From positions 1-44,110 of the forward strand of contig CALEIY010000147.1 in NCBI GenBank assembly GCA_937898665.1: a stretch of 44,110 bases of DNA. The letters run 5' to 3'. The DNA is from Candidatus Bathyarchaeota archaeon. Lineage in GTDB: Archaea > Thermoproteota > Bathyarchaeia > TCS64 > B23. Made by a program: the position numbers and the translations under genes. A model generated the notes under the pieces. That model was not told where the DNA came from and ran no database searches. It saw only the letters and a program-made list of their open reading frames with translations. This document shows, in pieces, positions 34,884-44,110 of this stretch; the stretch's first letter is position 1; each line of letters starts with the position of its first letter.

Positions 34884-36937
34884 TTTGGGTCTATACAGAG
34901 CTCCCAGGGCCTACGGCCCCGCCTTATGACCCTTATTATAGGAGCTCCACACACCTCGCATCGCTTACCAGTCGCCTCTATGCGCCCCCTCTGGGGAAGT
35001 GGATAGGTGACGGTGCAGCTTCCATCGAAGTAGCCGACGCAGCCTGCGAAGCGCTTGCCGGATTCACGCCCCCTGAAGATTCGGAGCTCCCTACCGCATC
35101 GTGGGCAGTTTCCAAGGGTGTTAGCCCTTATAATATCGCCTCTTATCGCTCTGTTGATCTCTAGGCCTATCGCCATCTCACGCTCCTTAAACCGCTTTAA
35201 TATGGGCTTTAACGCCTCGACAGCCTCCTCCACCACCTCATCGGCCTTGATCTCTCCAAGCCGTATGGCTTCGAGCTTACGCTCAAGGCTTCTAGTCATC
35301 TCAACCGAGAGGATCTCAGGGCAGTAGTGGCTTAGGGTCTCGACGATGGCGAAGCCTAAATCCGTGATCCTCATGGGGTCGCCCTCCACGTAGCCCCTCC
35401 TATAGAGGGTGTCGAGGATTTCAGCCCTCGTCGCCTTTGTTCCAATCTCGGCCTCCTCCATCCTCTTGAGGAGGGAGCTCTGATTATACCTGCTGGGAGG
35501 CTTGGTGAATCTCCTAACAGCCTCAACCTTCAACAGCCTAATGGGCATCCCCTCCTCCAGGGGTGGAAGCTCCACCTCCTTCTCCCTTACATAAGGCCTA
35601 TAGAATCTCATCCATCCAGCCTCGATGACTCTACCGCCCTTTAGATGGAATAGGTGGCCCTCCACATCGATCTCCGCCTTCACCCTCTCCCTCACGGCCT
35701 CCTCGCCGAGTGAGGCCATGAAACGCCGACAGATGAGGTCGTAGATCCTCGCCCCAGCCCCCTTAAGCCCCTTTGGAGCGACTCCGGTGGGGTGTATAGC
35801 TGGATGAGCTGGATCATCCATCCTCCCCTCCCTAGGTCTAAGGGTCTTCCTTGAGAGGAGCTCCTCAACCAGTGGGCCGTAGGCAGTCTCCCTCAACCCG
35901 CTGAGTATCTCCCTCACATCTATCGTCGGCGGCAGCTTCTGGCTTGAAGTCCTCGGATAGCTGATGTAAGCGTCGAGATATAGGCTCTCAGCCAGCCTAA
36001 GCGTCTTCGAGGGGCTATACCTGAAAACCCTATACGCCTCACGCTGGAGATCACCGAGGTTGAAGAGGGTTGGAGGCTGAATTCGATGCCTACTCCTGGA
36101 AACAGCCTTCAGAAGGCCCACCCTACCTCCACATCGCCGCTCTATCTCTAGGGCCTCAGCCTCCCTCTCAATGCGGCCCCCAGCATACTCAACCTTCAGG
36201 CGTCTACCGCCGATCTCAGCCTCAGCCTCTATCACCCAGTAGGGCCTTGGAACGAAGGTTCGAACCTCAATCTCCCTATCCCTGATAAAGCTTAGAGTCG
36301 GCCCCTGGACTCGGCCTATGCTCAGCGTCCTATAGAAGCCTGAAGCCCTCTTCACCGAGAGCGTCAAAGCTCGGCTTAGGTTTATGCCGAAGAGCCAATC
36401 CACCTCATGTCTAGCTCTCCCAGCCTCTATGAGGGGGAAGTCGAGTGTCCCACTCATATTCTCCCAGGCTCTGAGGATATCCCTCCTCGTTAGGGCTGAG
36501 AAACGCATCCTCCTCGCAGCCTTGAGGCTGCTCTCTCCACAGGTGTAGCGGAGGATGTTATATGCGATGAGGCTTCCCTCGATGTCGTAGTCGCAGGCGC
36601 TCACATAGCCCTCAACATCCCTCGAGAGCCGTTTAATCGCCTCTATGAAGACCCTCCTCTTCCCCGCTCTACGGTCAGCCTCATGGACTGGAACCCAGGT
36701 GAAGTCGAAGATCGGGTAAGTCCATCGACCCCCTCTCTGCGCCACGGTGTATAGATGTCCAAGGGCTGAGACTATGACAAGCTCATCGCCATCTCTCCTC
36801 GCTAGGTAGTAGGCGACACCCATCATACGCCTCTTCAGGGGTTTACCACCCTCGTCGAGGGCCTCGGCGATCCTCTGGGCGGCCCTAGGCTTCTCGCAGA
36901 TGACGAGTATCCTACCCAAAGTCCGATCAGCCTTCAA
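34856..36937 (-). CDS. topA: DNA topoisomerase I (type IA, archaeal)
   Basis: ILVICEKPRAAQRIAEAL Toprim start, active-site YISYPRTSSQKLP, C-terminal zinc-ribbon motifs CPRCGRELRIF and CEVCGAPII. Confidence 0.96.
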   Translation of the reverse strand: MKADRTLGRILVICEKPRAAQRIAEALDEGGKPLKRRMMGVAYYLARRDGDELVIVSALGHLYTVAQRGGRWTYPIFDFTWVPVHEADRRAGKRRVFIEAIKRLSRDVEGYVSACDYDIEGSLIAYNILRYTCGESSLKAARRMRFSALTRRDILRAWENMSGTLDFPLIEAGRARHEVDWLFGINLSRALTLSVKRASGFYRTLSIGRVQGPTLSFIRDREIEVRTFVPRPYWVIEAEAEIGGRRLKVEYAGGRIEREAEALEIERRCGGRVGLLKAVSRSRHRIQPPTLFNLGDLQREAYRVFRYSPSKTLRLAESLYLDAYISYPRTSSQKLPPTIDVREILSGLRETAYGPLVEELLSRKTLRPREGRMDDPAHPAIHPTGVAPKGLKGAGARIYDLICRRFMASLGEEAVRERVKAEIDVEGHLFHLKGGRVIEAGWMRFYRPYVREKEVELPPLEEGMPIRLLKVEAVRRFTKPPSRYNQSSLLKRMEEAEIGTKATRAEILDTLYRRGYVEGDPMRITDLGFAIVETLSHYCPEILSVEMTRSLERKLEAIRLGEIKADEVVEEAVEALKPILKRFKEREMAIGLEINRAIRGDIIRANTLGNCPRCGRELRIFRGRESGKRFAGCVGYFDGSCTVTYPLPQRGRIEATGKRCEVCGAPIIRVIRRGRRPWELCIDPNCPSKGVRR

Positions 36938-36956
36938 CTAGAACATCCCGAGCCTC

Positions 36957-36963
36957 TTTTAAA
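36957..36963. promoter_or_regulatory. Central TATA element between divergent topA and MFS genes
   Basis: TTTTAAA, 27 nt from MFS ATG 36987 and 23 nt from topA TTG 36937. Confidence 0.4.
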
Positions 36964-36986
36964 GGTGGTCGATGAGGTAAAGGAGA

Positions 36987-38204
36987 ATGACCTCCCAGCT
37001 CCGAGGACTCGTCAGCTTTCTCAAGAGGCAGAGGAAACCCTTCAAGGTGAATCTCGCCAAGAACATGGTTGAGAACTTCTCCCTCTCCCTCACGGATCAA
37101 TATCAATCCATCTACATCACAGCCCTGGGCGCGGATCCGGTTAAGCTGGGCTACGTCAACAGCGTCGGCGGTGTGGCGGGCGCCCTAACAGCCGTACCCG
37201 TCGGATGGCTCGCCGATCGCCTTGGTATAAGGCGGATACTCCTCACGGCTCTCCCCCTTATGGCCCTGGGATCGGTGATATTCGCCCTCTCCGAGAGCTG
37301 GGAGATCACAGCCCTAGCCTTTCTTATCTCAGCCCTCTCCCTCCGGATGGAGATGACCGTTTGCCCTATGATCTGCGGTAACACCCTTAGAGACGAGGAG
37401 CGTGTAACTGGGATGCAGCTCTGCGACACCCTCTCAGCTCTACCTAGGTTGATAGCGCCCCTAGTCGCGGCCCAGATAATCACCGTCGCGGGGGGATTGA
37501 ATGCGAGGGGTATTAGGCCCCTATACTGGTTGAGGGCCTTAGGGATATCCATCGGCGCCCTCATCATCTACCTCCACTTCACCGATCCCATAGAGCCGAG
37601 GGGTGGGGCTGGACAGCTGAACATCCTCGAATCTCTAGGCAGGGTCTTCAGAGAGGGAAGGATGGTGAAGAGGTGGATGCTCCTCCTCGTCCTCTCCGTC
37701 CTCCCATTCTACCTATACCCCTACTTCCCCCTCTACGCCAAGGAGGTGAAGGGAGCCGATCAATATGTGATAGCGGGGATGAATACGGCTTCAACCCTTA
37801 TCATCGTCCTCCTATCCCTCCCAACTGGAAGCCTCGCCGATAGATTTGGGAGGAAGAAGATGATCTTCTCGATGATGCCCCTATACCTCGCCTCCCTACT
37901 TCTCCTCATCTATGCGCCGACCCCTCAATACCTCCTCCTCGCAGGCCTCCTCAACGGCTTCAACACCCTCATCGCCGCGATCCAGGGAGCCATAACTGTG
38001 GAGATCATCCCAAGGGAGCTACTAGGAAGCTGGTTCGGCATCCTAGGCCTCATCAGGGGACTTGTAGGCGTTCTGGCACCCTTAATAGGGGGATATCTAT
38101 GGGAGGCTGTCTCCCCATCAGCCGTCTTCCACCTAATCCTCCTAACCCAATTGGGTAAGGCCTTGATACTACTCTCCATGCCATCGACGGTGACGAGGGG
38201 ATAA
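36987..38204 (+). CDS. Major facilitator superfamily transporter
   Basis: Multiple hydrophobic segments, GWLADRLGIRRIL and GSLADRFGRKKMI MFS signature loops. Confidence 0.9.
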   Translation: MTSQLRGLVSFLKRQRKPFKVNLAKNMVENFSLSLTDQYQSIYITALGADPVKLGYVNSVGGVAGALTAVPVGWLADRLGIRRILLTALPLMALGSVIFALSESWEITALAFLISALSLRMEMTVCPMICGNTLRDEERVTGMQLCDTLSALPRLIAPLVAAQIITVAGGLNARGIRPLYWLRALGISIGALIIYLHFTDPIEPRGGAGQLNILESLGRVFREGRMVKRWMLLLVLSVLPFYLYPYFPLYAKEVKGADQYVIAGMNTASTLIIVLLSLPTGSLADRFGRKKMIFSMMPLYLASLLLLIYAPTPQYLLLAGLLNGFNTLIAAIQGAITVEIIPRELLGSWFGILGLIRGLVGVLAPLIGGYLWEAVSPSAVFHLILLTQLGKALILLSMPSTVTRG

Positions 38205-38215
38205 AAAGGCGGGGG

Positions 38216-39445
38216 TTACCTCGCCCTCGTGTACTCCCTTCCGAGGGTCTCCCTCGCTATGATGACCCTCTGTATGTTAGTGGCGCCCTCAGCTCCGATG
38301 TAGTAGCTCATCACACCTCTGAGACCCATCTCCAATGGGCATTCCTTCGTGTAGCCGTAGGCTCCGAACCAGAGCATCACCTTAGTGAAGATGTCATAGG
38401 CCAGCCTCGGAGCCATCAGCTTGCACATGGAGATATACTTGCAGCACTCCAGCGATAGACGTCTGTCAGGCATCTTCCCAGGCTCAGCCTTCTCATACTT
38501 CTTGTTCATCATCCAGGCGGCCCTGTAGATCAGCGACCTCACAGCCTCCAGCTCAGCCACCATATCGGCCAGCTCGAACTGGATGCCCTGGAACCTCGCC
38601 AAGGGCTGCTCGAAGGCCTTCCGCTCCTTGATGTATTCGACGCCTAGCTCTATGGCCCTCTGGGCGGCTCCCACACAGCTTGCTGAGACCAGAAGCCTGG
38701 CGGCGTCGAAGCCCTCCATGGTGAGGTAGAAGCCCCATCCGGTCTCGCCGAGCTGATAGTCGTCGGGGATGAATACGTCGGTCATCTTGAAGCCGCCTGT
38801 GCTGATGGCCATTCGGCCCATATCGTCGTAGCGCTTTGTCACCTCCACGCCCTCGGCGTCCAGCGGCAGATAGAAAGCCGTCATACCCCTATGTAGCTGA
38901 GACCTGTCATGGTAGCCGACGCAGAAGTAGCCGCCTCCCAGCTCCTTACACTCCTCCGTCCCGCTGATATACGCCTTCTCGCCGTTGACGATCCACCCTC
39001 CCTCAGTCCTCTTCAACGTCGTCTGGAAGCCCGCGACGTCGGAGCCTCCACCAGGCTCGGTGACGCCGATGCCGATGAAGGCATCACCCCTCGCAGCCTT
39101 CCTTAGGCATTCATCCCTAACACGGTCTGTGCAGTATCTGTCGACGACATAGCCCCAGCTCGCCTGAACTAGAAAGAAGACGGGTAGCGCTATGGATATG
39201 TCGGCATAGCCCAGCTCCTCGGCCGCTATGGTGGTCGTCACCCAGTCGGCTCCAACGCCTCCATGCTCCTCGGGCAGTGTCATGCAGAGGAGGCCCAAGT
39301 CGGCGATGCCCTTGATCAGCTCCCTTGGAAGCCTCTCCTTCTCATCGTTCTCCCGCACCTTCTCCAGCGGCAGATTCTTCTCCAGCCACTCCCTGAGGGA
39401 GCTTCTGAAGAGTTCCTGCTCCTCCGTGAAGGAGAAGTCGACCAT
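38216..39445 (-). CDS. Acyl-CoA dehydrogenase
   Basis: FSFTEEQELFRSSLREWL, GIGVTEPGGGSDVAGFQTT, QPLARFQGIQFELADM, GAEGATNIQRVIIARETLG. Confidence 0.96.
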   Translation of the reverse strand: MVDFSFTEEQELFRSSLREWLEKNLPLEKVRENDEKERLPRELIKGIADLGLLCMTLPEEHGGVGADWVTTTIAAEELGYADISIALPVFFLVQASWGYVVDRYCTDRVRDECLRKAARGDAFIGIGVTEPGGGSDVAGFQTTLKRTEGGWIVNGEKAYISGTEECKELGGGYFCVGYHDRSQLHRGMTAFYLPLDAEGVEVTKRYDDMGRMAISTGGFKMTDVFIPDDYQLGETGWGFYLTMEGFDAARLLVSASCVGAAQRAIELGVEYIKERKAFEQPLARFQGIQFELADMVAELEAVRSLIYRAAWMMNKKYEKAEPGKMPDRRLSLECCKYISMCKLMAPRLAYDIFTKVMLWFGAYGYTKECPLEMGLRGVMSYYIGAEGATNIQRVIIARETLGREYTRAR

Positions 39446-39545
39446 CTAAGACCCTCTCCCCCTAATGGGGAGGAAAAACCTATTTAGCTTTTACCAGCCC
39501 CAACAACCATTTATAGGTGTCAGAGGTATAGGGTTGGGAACAGAG

Positions 39546-40715
39546 ATGAAGGTGGCGGTTGTCGGGGCAGGTCTCATGGGGCCAGCTATAGCCCTTGAAT
39601 GCCTGGAGAGCGGGGAGGTGGAGGAGGTTCTCCTTATCGACATCGATGAGGGGAGGCTTAAAGAGGCGTGGGAGAAGCTTGGCAGGCCTAAGAGGTTGAA
39701 GACCAAGGTTCAGGACGTCACCGATCGCGAGGGTTTCGTTGAAACCATTAAGGGATATGATGCCCTTGGAATAGCCCTACTGAGATGGCTTAACGTCGAC
39801 GCTACCTGGGGGGCGATCGAGGCTGGGGTTCACGCCGTAGACCTATCCGCACCCCCAGAGGAGGACTGGGCCAAGATCGATGAGGCAGCCAAGAAGGCTG
39901 GAGTCACCATCATACCTGGCTGCGGCGTCGAACCTGGATTGACCGACATTCTGGCAGCCCACGGCATGGATCAACTGGATAGGGTTGAGAGCGTCGACAT
40001 ATACTGCGGAGGTATACCGAAGCATCCTGAGCCTCCGTTTAAGTATAAGATCGTCTTCGGAGGCCGCTACCTGCCGCTTAGGCCTGGGATGGTGAAGGTC
40101 ATCGAGGACGGCGAGGAGAGATATGTGAAGAGATACACAGTTGCGGAGCCTATAACCTTCGAGGGGATCGAGGAGGAGCTTGAGACCTTCTACGACGGCT
40201 TCCCAGAGGTCCTATACGATGTGGAGAAGTTTAGGGAGGTTAAGCACTGCGCCGAGAAGACGGTGAGATATAAGGGCTACTGCAACTGGGTTAACTTCCT
40301 AGACTGGTGTGGACTGCTGAGCAGGGAGCCCATAGAGTTTGAGGGGCGGAGCATCATACCCTTCGAGGTCTTCAGCAGGATCATCTATCCGAAGGTGAAG
40401 ATGGAGGAGACTGATCGAGATATAACGGTTCTGAGGGTCATCGTCAAGGGCGTGAAGGATGGCGTTGAGACCACTTATACCTATGATATGGTCGATCACT
40501 ACGATGAGGAGAGGCATGTAACCTCCATGGCTAAGACAACCGGCTATACGGCCGCCATCGTCATGAGGATGATCGCGAGAGGCGAGATAACCGAGCGAGG
40601 CCTGGTGACGACGGTTAGGGCCATCAGGGGTGAACGATTCGAGAGGTTGATGAGAGACCTCGCCAGGATGGGCGTGGAGATAAGGGAGATCATCACAACC
40701 AGTAGGCCCCTATAA
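39546..40715 (+). CDS. Saccharopine dehydrogenase-like oxidoreductase
   Basis: MKVAVVGAGLMGPAIALECLES, GCGVEPGLTDILAAHG; ATG 39546 follows TATA-like CATTTATAGG. Confidence 0.85.
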   Translation: MKVAVVGAGLMGPAIALECLESGEVEEVLLIDIDEGRLKEAWEKLGRPKRLKTKVQDVTDREGFVETIKGYDALGIALLRWLNVDATWGAIEAGVHAVDLSAPPEEDWAKIDEAAKKAGVTIIPGCGVEPGLTDILAAHGMDQLDRVESVDIYCGGIPKHPEPPFKYKIVFGGRYLPLRPGMVKVIEDGEERYVKRYTVAEPITFEGIEEELETFYDGFPEVLYDVEKFREVKHCAEKTVRYKGYCNWVNFLDWCGLLSREPIEFEGRSIIPFEVFSRIIYPKVKMEETDRDITVLRVIVKGVKDGVETTYTYDMVDHYDEERHVTSMAKTTGYTAAIVMRMIARGEITERGLVTTVRAIRGERFERLMRDLARMGVEIREIITTSRPL

Positions 40716-40773
40716 CCTCCCTCTTTTCCCTCGCAACCTATAAGATTAAAACCTGATTGAGTGGAGAATCATC

Positions 40774-41565
40774 TTGATCGACATGTCGGATTTCTGGCCT
40801 GAGGGTTATAGGTGCGCCATCTTCCTCTCCTTCGACTATGACTCCTCCAGCGCTGAGATGTGGAAGACGCCTCATGACCTCGTCGCCCAGAGCAGGGGGA
40901 GATTCGCCCCAAAGGTGGCTATACCGAGGCTCCTCGACCTCCTCGACAGACTCGGAATAAAGGCCACCTTCTTCACCCCAGGTTGGACCGTCGATCACTA
41001 TCCCGATTCGGTGGAGGAGATCATAAGCCGTGGACACGAGGTCGCAGGGCATGGATACATCCATGAACGGATGAATGAGCTCTCAGCCGAGGGGGAGGAG
41101 GGTGTCTTCAACAGGATGATGGAGGCCTTCGAGCGGATCGGCGTCAAACCCGTCGGGTATAGGGCACCCTACTGGATAGTCACCACCAGAACCCTCAACC
41201 ATCTCCGACGATTAGGCTTCAAATACTCCAGCAACTTCATGGACGACGATATGCCCTACATCCTCGACGAGGAACATGGCATCGTGGAGCTTCCCGTCGA
41301 GTGGATGCTCGACGATTGGCCCCAATTCGAGCTCCAGAGGAAGGCGCCTGATGAGGTTTACCGGCTTTGGAAACCAGAGCTTGAAGGCATCTATGAGTTG
41401 GGGAGATACGCAGCTCTAACCTGCCATCCACAGTGCATAGGGCGTATATCGAGGCTTAAGATGCTGGAGAAGCTCCTAAGGGAGTTCCTGGATAGAGGCG
41501 ACGTCTGGTTCCCAACTGGCCGTGAGCTATCCGACTGGGTTAGGAGGAGGCTAGCCTCCTCTTAA
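40774..41565 (+). CDS. Polysaccharide deacetylase family protein
   Basis: IFLSFDYDSSS, KATFFTPGWTVDHYPDSVEEIISRGHEVAGHGYIHE, GYRAPYW; TTG start. Confidence 0.9.
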   Translation: MIDMSDFWPEGYRCAIFLSFDYDSSSAEMWKTPHDLVAQSRGRFAPKVAIPRLLDLLDRLGIKATFFTPGWTVDHYPDSVEEIISRGHEVAGHGYIHERMNELSAEGEEGVFNRMMEAFERIGVKPVGYRAPYWIVTTRTLNHLRRLGFKYSSNFMDDDMPYILDEEHGIVELPVEWMLDDWPQFELQRKAPDEVYRLWKPELEGIYELGRYAALTCHPQCIGRISRLKMLEKLLREFLDRGDVWFPTGRELSDWVRRRLASS

Positions 41566-42316
41566 CCTCCTCCACCAATCTTGGAAGAGCCTTACCCGAG
41601 GGCGCCCTGATGATGACGTCGCAGAGGTAGCTCAGCTCCGTCTCATTTGGATTCACCTCTATGAGGACTCCGCCGTTCCTCTTCACTATCAGCGGTAGAC
41701 CAGCGGCTGGATAGACGACAGCTGAGGTTCCTATGACGAGCATACAGTCCGATCTCTCAGCCTCCTCAAGGCATCGATTGAGGACGTCTCTCGGTATGGG
41801 TTCACCGAACATCACGGTGTCGCTCTTAACAAGGCCTCCACAGTTGGGACATCGGGGTGGAAGCTCCGAGAGGTCGAAGCCCTCCAGGGGAAATCTTGAG
41901 AGACAGTTTAGGCATCGAAGCTTGTAGATGTTTCCATGAATCTCCAAGACGTTTCGGCTTCCAGCCTTATTGTGGAGGTCGTCGATGTTCTGGGTTATCA
42001 ACGCCTTCAATATGCCGAGCCTCTCCAGCTCTGCGAGGGCGTAATGCCCTGGATTCGGCTTGGCCTTGAAGATGGTCTGCGTCAGCTCCCCCGTCTCCAG
42101 CCTTCTAATCCGCTCCTCCCACCACTTCTTCGGGTCGGCGAGGAAGCGTTGATATCCATCCATGGGAGGCTCCCCGAATCTCGTCCATAGGCCTCCAGGA
42201 CCTCTGAAGGGTGGGATCCCACTCTCCACGGAGACTCCAGCTCCAGTTAGGGCTGTGACATAACTGGAAGATAGGATCAGCTCAGCAGCCCTCTCAACGG
42301 CTCGCTCCCAATCCAT
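41540..42316 (-). CDS. Sir2-family NAD-dependent protein deacylase
   Basis: ALTGAGVSVESGIPPFRGPGGLW, ALITQNIDDLHNKAGSRNVLEIHGN, zinc motif CLNC..CPNC, GTSAVVYPAAGLP. Confidence 0.96.
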   Translation of the reverse strand: MDWERAVERAAELILSSSYVTALTGAGVSVESGIPPFRGPGGLWTRFGEPPMDGYQRFLADPKKWWEERIRRLETGELTQTIFKAKPNPGHYALAELERLGILKALITQNIDDLHNKAGSRNVLEIHGNIYKLRCLNCLSRFPLEGFDLSELPPRCPNCGGLVKSDTVMFGEPIPRDVLNRCLEEAERSDCMLVIGTSAVVYPAAGLPLIVKRNGGVLIEVNPNETELSYLCDVIIRAPSGKALPRLVEEVKRRLASS

Positions 42317-42356
42317 CTCATGGAAAGAAGTATAGGTGGTGATAAAAGTGTGGATT

Positions 42357-43301
42357 CTACTTCTTCAGCCTCTCCCTCAGCGCCTTCGTCAGCGCCGGTA
42401 ACACCTCATATAGGTCTCCGACGATGCCGTAGTCGGCGAGGTTGAAGATGTTGGCGTTCTCATCGCTGTTTATCGCGACGATGATGCCGCAGTCTCTGAT
42501 GCCTGCGGCGTGGTGAACTGTTCCGGAGATGCCGACGGCGATGTAGAGCTTGGGCCTCACCTTATGGCCGCTTATGCCGATCCACTCCTTCATCCATCCA
42601 TAGTCGGCTGCGATGGGCCTGGTGCCTCCGATCTTGGCTCCGAGAACCTCGGCGAGCTCCTCCAGCAGCTTCAAGTCCTCCTTCTTCTTGAAGCCCCTGC
42701 CCGCTGCGACTATGACCTCAGCCTCCTCCAGGCCTACCTCCTCTCGAACCTTCCCACGACGCTCCACAACCTCAGCCTTAGGCTTCTCTGGTTCAACCTC
42801 CAGCTTTAACACCTCCCCCTTCCTCTCCGCCGGTTCAGGCCTCTTGAAGACCCTAGGGGGAACTGTGGCGATGTGCGGCGTCTTCAGGCTTGCCACCCTT
42901 GCTATGGCTGAGCCTCCATAGGTGAGCCTCTCAGCTATGAGCCTTCCATCCTCCAGCTTTAGGCTTAGACACTCGGTTAGGAGGCCGACTCCGAGGGATG
43001 CTGCGAGGCTTGCGGCCAGCTCCTTCCCCCTCTTCGTAGCCCCGATGAGGATGACGCTCGGCGACGCCTCCTCAACAGCCTTCAGTAGAACGCTCCTATA
43101 GGGTTCGAGACTCCACTCCCCCAGGAGTGGATGCTCCGCGACGTAGACCAGGTCGGCTCCATACCTGATGAGCTCCTCAGGGTTTCCATCTCCAATTTGG
43201 AGAGCTGCGAGCTTCGAATCCATGGCGTCGGCCAACTCGCGACCTTTACCCAGGAGCTCCAGCCTCAGACCAGGCTCCTCGGAGTAGATGAGGACGCTCA
43301 T
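42357..43301 (-). CDS. etfA: Electron transfer flavoprotein alpha subunit
   Basis: VAAGRGFKKKEDLKLLEELAEVLGAKIGGTRPIAADYGWMKEWIGISGHKVRPKLYIAVGISGTVHHAAGI. Confidence 0.96.
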   Translation of the reverse strand: MSVLIYSEEPGLRLELLGKGRELADAMDSKLAALQIGDGNPEELIRYGADLVYVAEHPLLGEWSLEPYRSVLLKAVEEASPSVILIGATKRGKELAASLAASLGVGLLTECLSLKLEDGRLIAERLTYGGSAIARVASLKTPHIATVPPRVFKRPEPAERKGEVLKLEVEPEKPKAEVVERRGKVREEVGLEEAEVIVAAGRGFKKKEDLKLLEELAEVLGAKIGGTRPIAADYGWMKEWIGISGHKVRPKLYIAVGISGTVHHAAGIRDCGIIVAINSDENANIFNLADYGIVGDLYEVLPALTKALRERLKK

Positions 43302-43304
43302 CGC

Positions 43305-44096
43305 TTACACCCCCAGAACACCCTCATCGATGAGGGCTTCAACGAGTCTCTCCACCTTCTCCTCGACGGTTTCGCCTTCGATGATCTTCCTCTTCCTCTC
43401 CACTAGTGGGGCCTCCACGTCGAGGATCTCCACAGCCCTCTCAGCCTTCAGGGCGTCGGGGTCAACCCCTATCGCTGAGGCATCCCACACCGTCGTGGGC
43501 TTCCTCTTCGCCCTCATGATACTCATCAACGTCGGAATCCTCGGCTCGTTGATCTCCCTGACAACCGAGACGACAGCTGGGAGCTCCACCTCCACCACCT
43601 CATCGACATCCTCCAAGTCTCGGATGGCTCTCAGCCTCTTGTCATCTATAAGCTCCAGCTCCCTCGCATAGGAGATCATCGGCAGTCCGAGGAGCTCTGC
43701 AACCCTTGGGCCAACCTGGGCTGAGAGGGAGTCGAGGCTCATCTCACCGCAGAGTATGAGGCTGTAATCCCCAATCTTTTCGATGGCCGCGGCCAGAACC
43801 TTGGATGTTCCATAGGCGTCGAGGCCTCTAAGATTCTCATCGTCGACGATGTAGGCGGCATCAGCCCCCATAGCTAAGGCCTCCAACATGACGGTCTTCG
43901 TCTCAGGGCCTCCCAGTGATAGGGCTAAGACCTCACCCCCATGCTTCTCCTTCAACCTGATCGCCGCCTCCAAAGCCCTCTTATCCAGCTCGCTGATGAC
44001 ATGCTTCACGCCCTCGGTGAGAGGCTTCCTCGTTGAGGGATCAAACCTCAGCTCATCGAGGTCTACGATGTCCTTTAGCAACACTATTATCCTCAA
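43305..44096 (-). CDS. etfB: Electron transfer flavoprotein beta subunit
   Basis: IIVLLKDIVDLDELRFDP, ALEAAIRLKEKHGGEVLALSLGG, LILCGEMSLDSLSAQVGPRVAELL. Confidence 0.95.
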   Translation of the reverse strand: MRIIVLLKDIVDLDELRFDPSTRKPLTEGVKHVISELDKRALEAAIRLKEKHGGEVLALSLGGPETKTVMLEALAMGADAAYIVDDENLRGLDAYGTSKVLAAAIEKIGDYSLILCGEMSLDSLSAQVGPRVAELLGLPMISYARELELIDDKRLRAIRDLEDVDEVVEVELPAVVSVVREINEPRIPTLMSIMRAKRKPTTVWDASAIGVDPDALKAERAVEILDVEAPLVERKRKIIEGETVEEKVERLVEALIDEGVLGV

Positions 44097-44110
44097 GCCC
44101 TCACCTCCCC

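Overview
This 44.1-kb window is protein-dense archaeal DNA. Evidence: TATA-box promoters with leaderless ATG/GTG/TTG starts, RIO2 kinase, Sm-like protein, NucS, archaeal TopA and an archaeal five-subunit CODH/ACS. It reads as chromosome of an anaerobic, Wood-Ljungdahl-type archaeon; the lineage cannot be fixed from sequence alone (a Thermoproteota/Bathyarchaeia-like acetogen is only a guess). The left third is a C1/acetyl-CoA block: cdhA (partial)-cdhB-cdhC-cdhD-cdhE, a DUF166 protein next to an orphan corrinoid protein, two tandem CooC-type Ni ATPases, a CofE-like ligase, mtd, an orphan FrhB-like protein, fused ADP-forming acetyl-CoA synthetase, and a BioD-like/DRTGG protein. The rest is mixed metabolic and informational genes: threonine synthase fused to a PadR-like winged helix, a Tes/MJ0619-type radical SAM enzyme beside a TrmB regulator, Tdh/Kbl, LarA, NucS, TopA, ACAD and EtfBA. 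No rRNA, tRNA, CRISPR array, transposase or prophage was seen. The most unusual non-coding signals are: (i) a ~180-bp intergenic element at 33832-34008 dense in nested inverted repeats, (ii) a 37-nt near-identical direct repeat (26748-26784 and 33952-33988) bracketing 7.2 kb, (iii) a set of ~50-58-bp divergent promoters that each appear to use one central TATA element, and (iv) inverted repeats placed at the promoters of several regulators.
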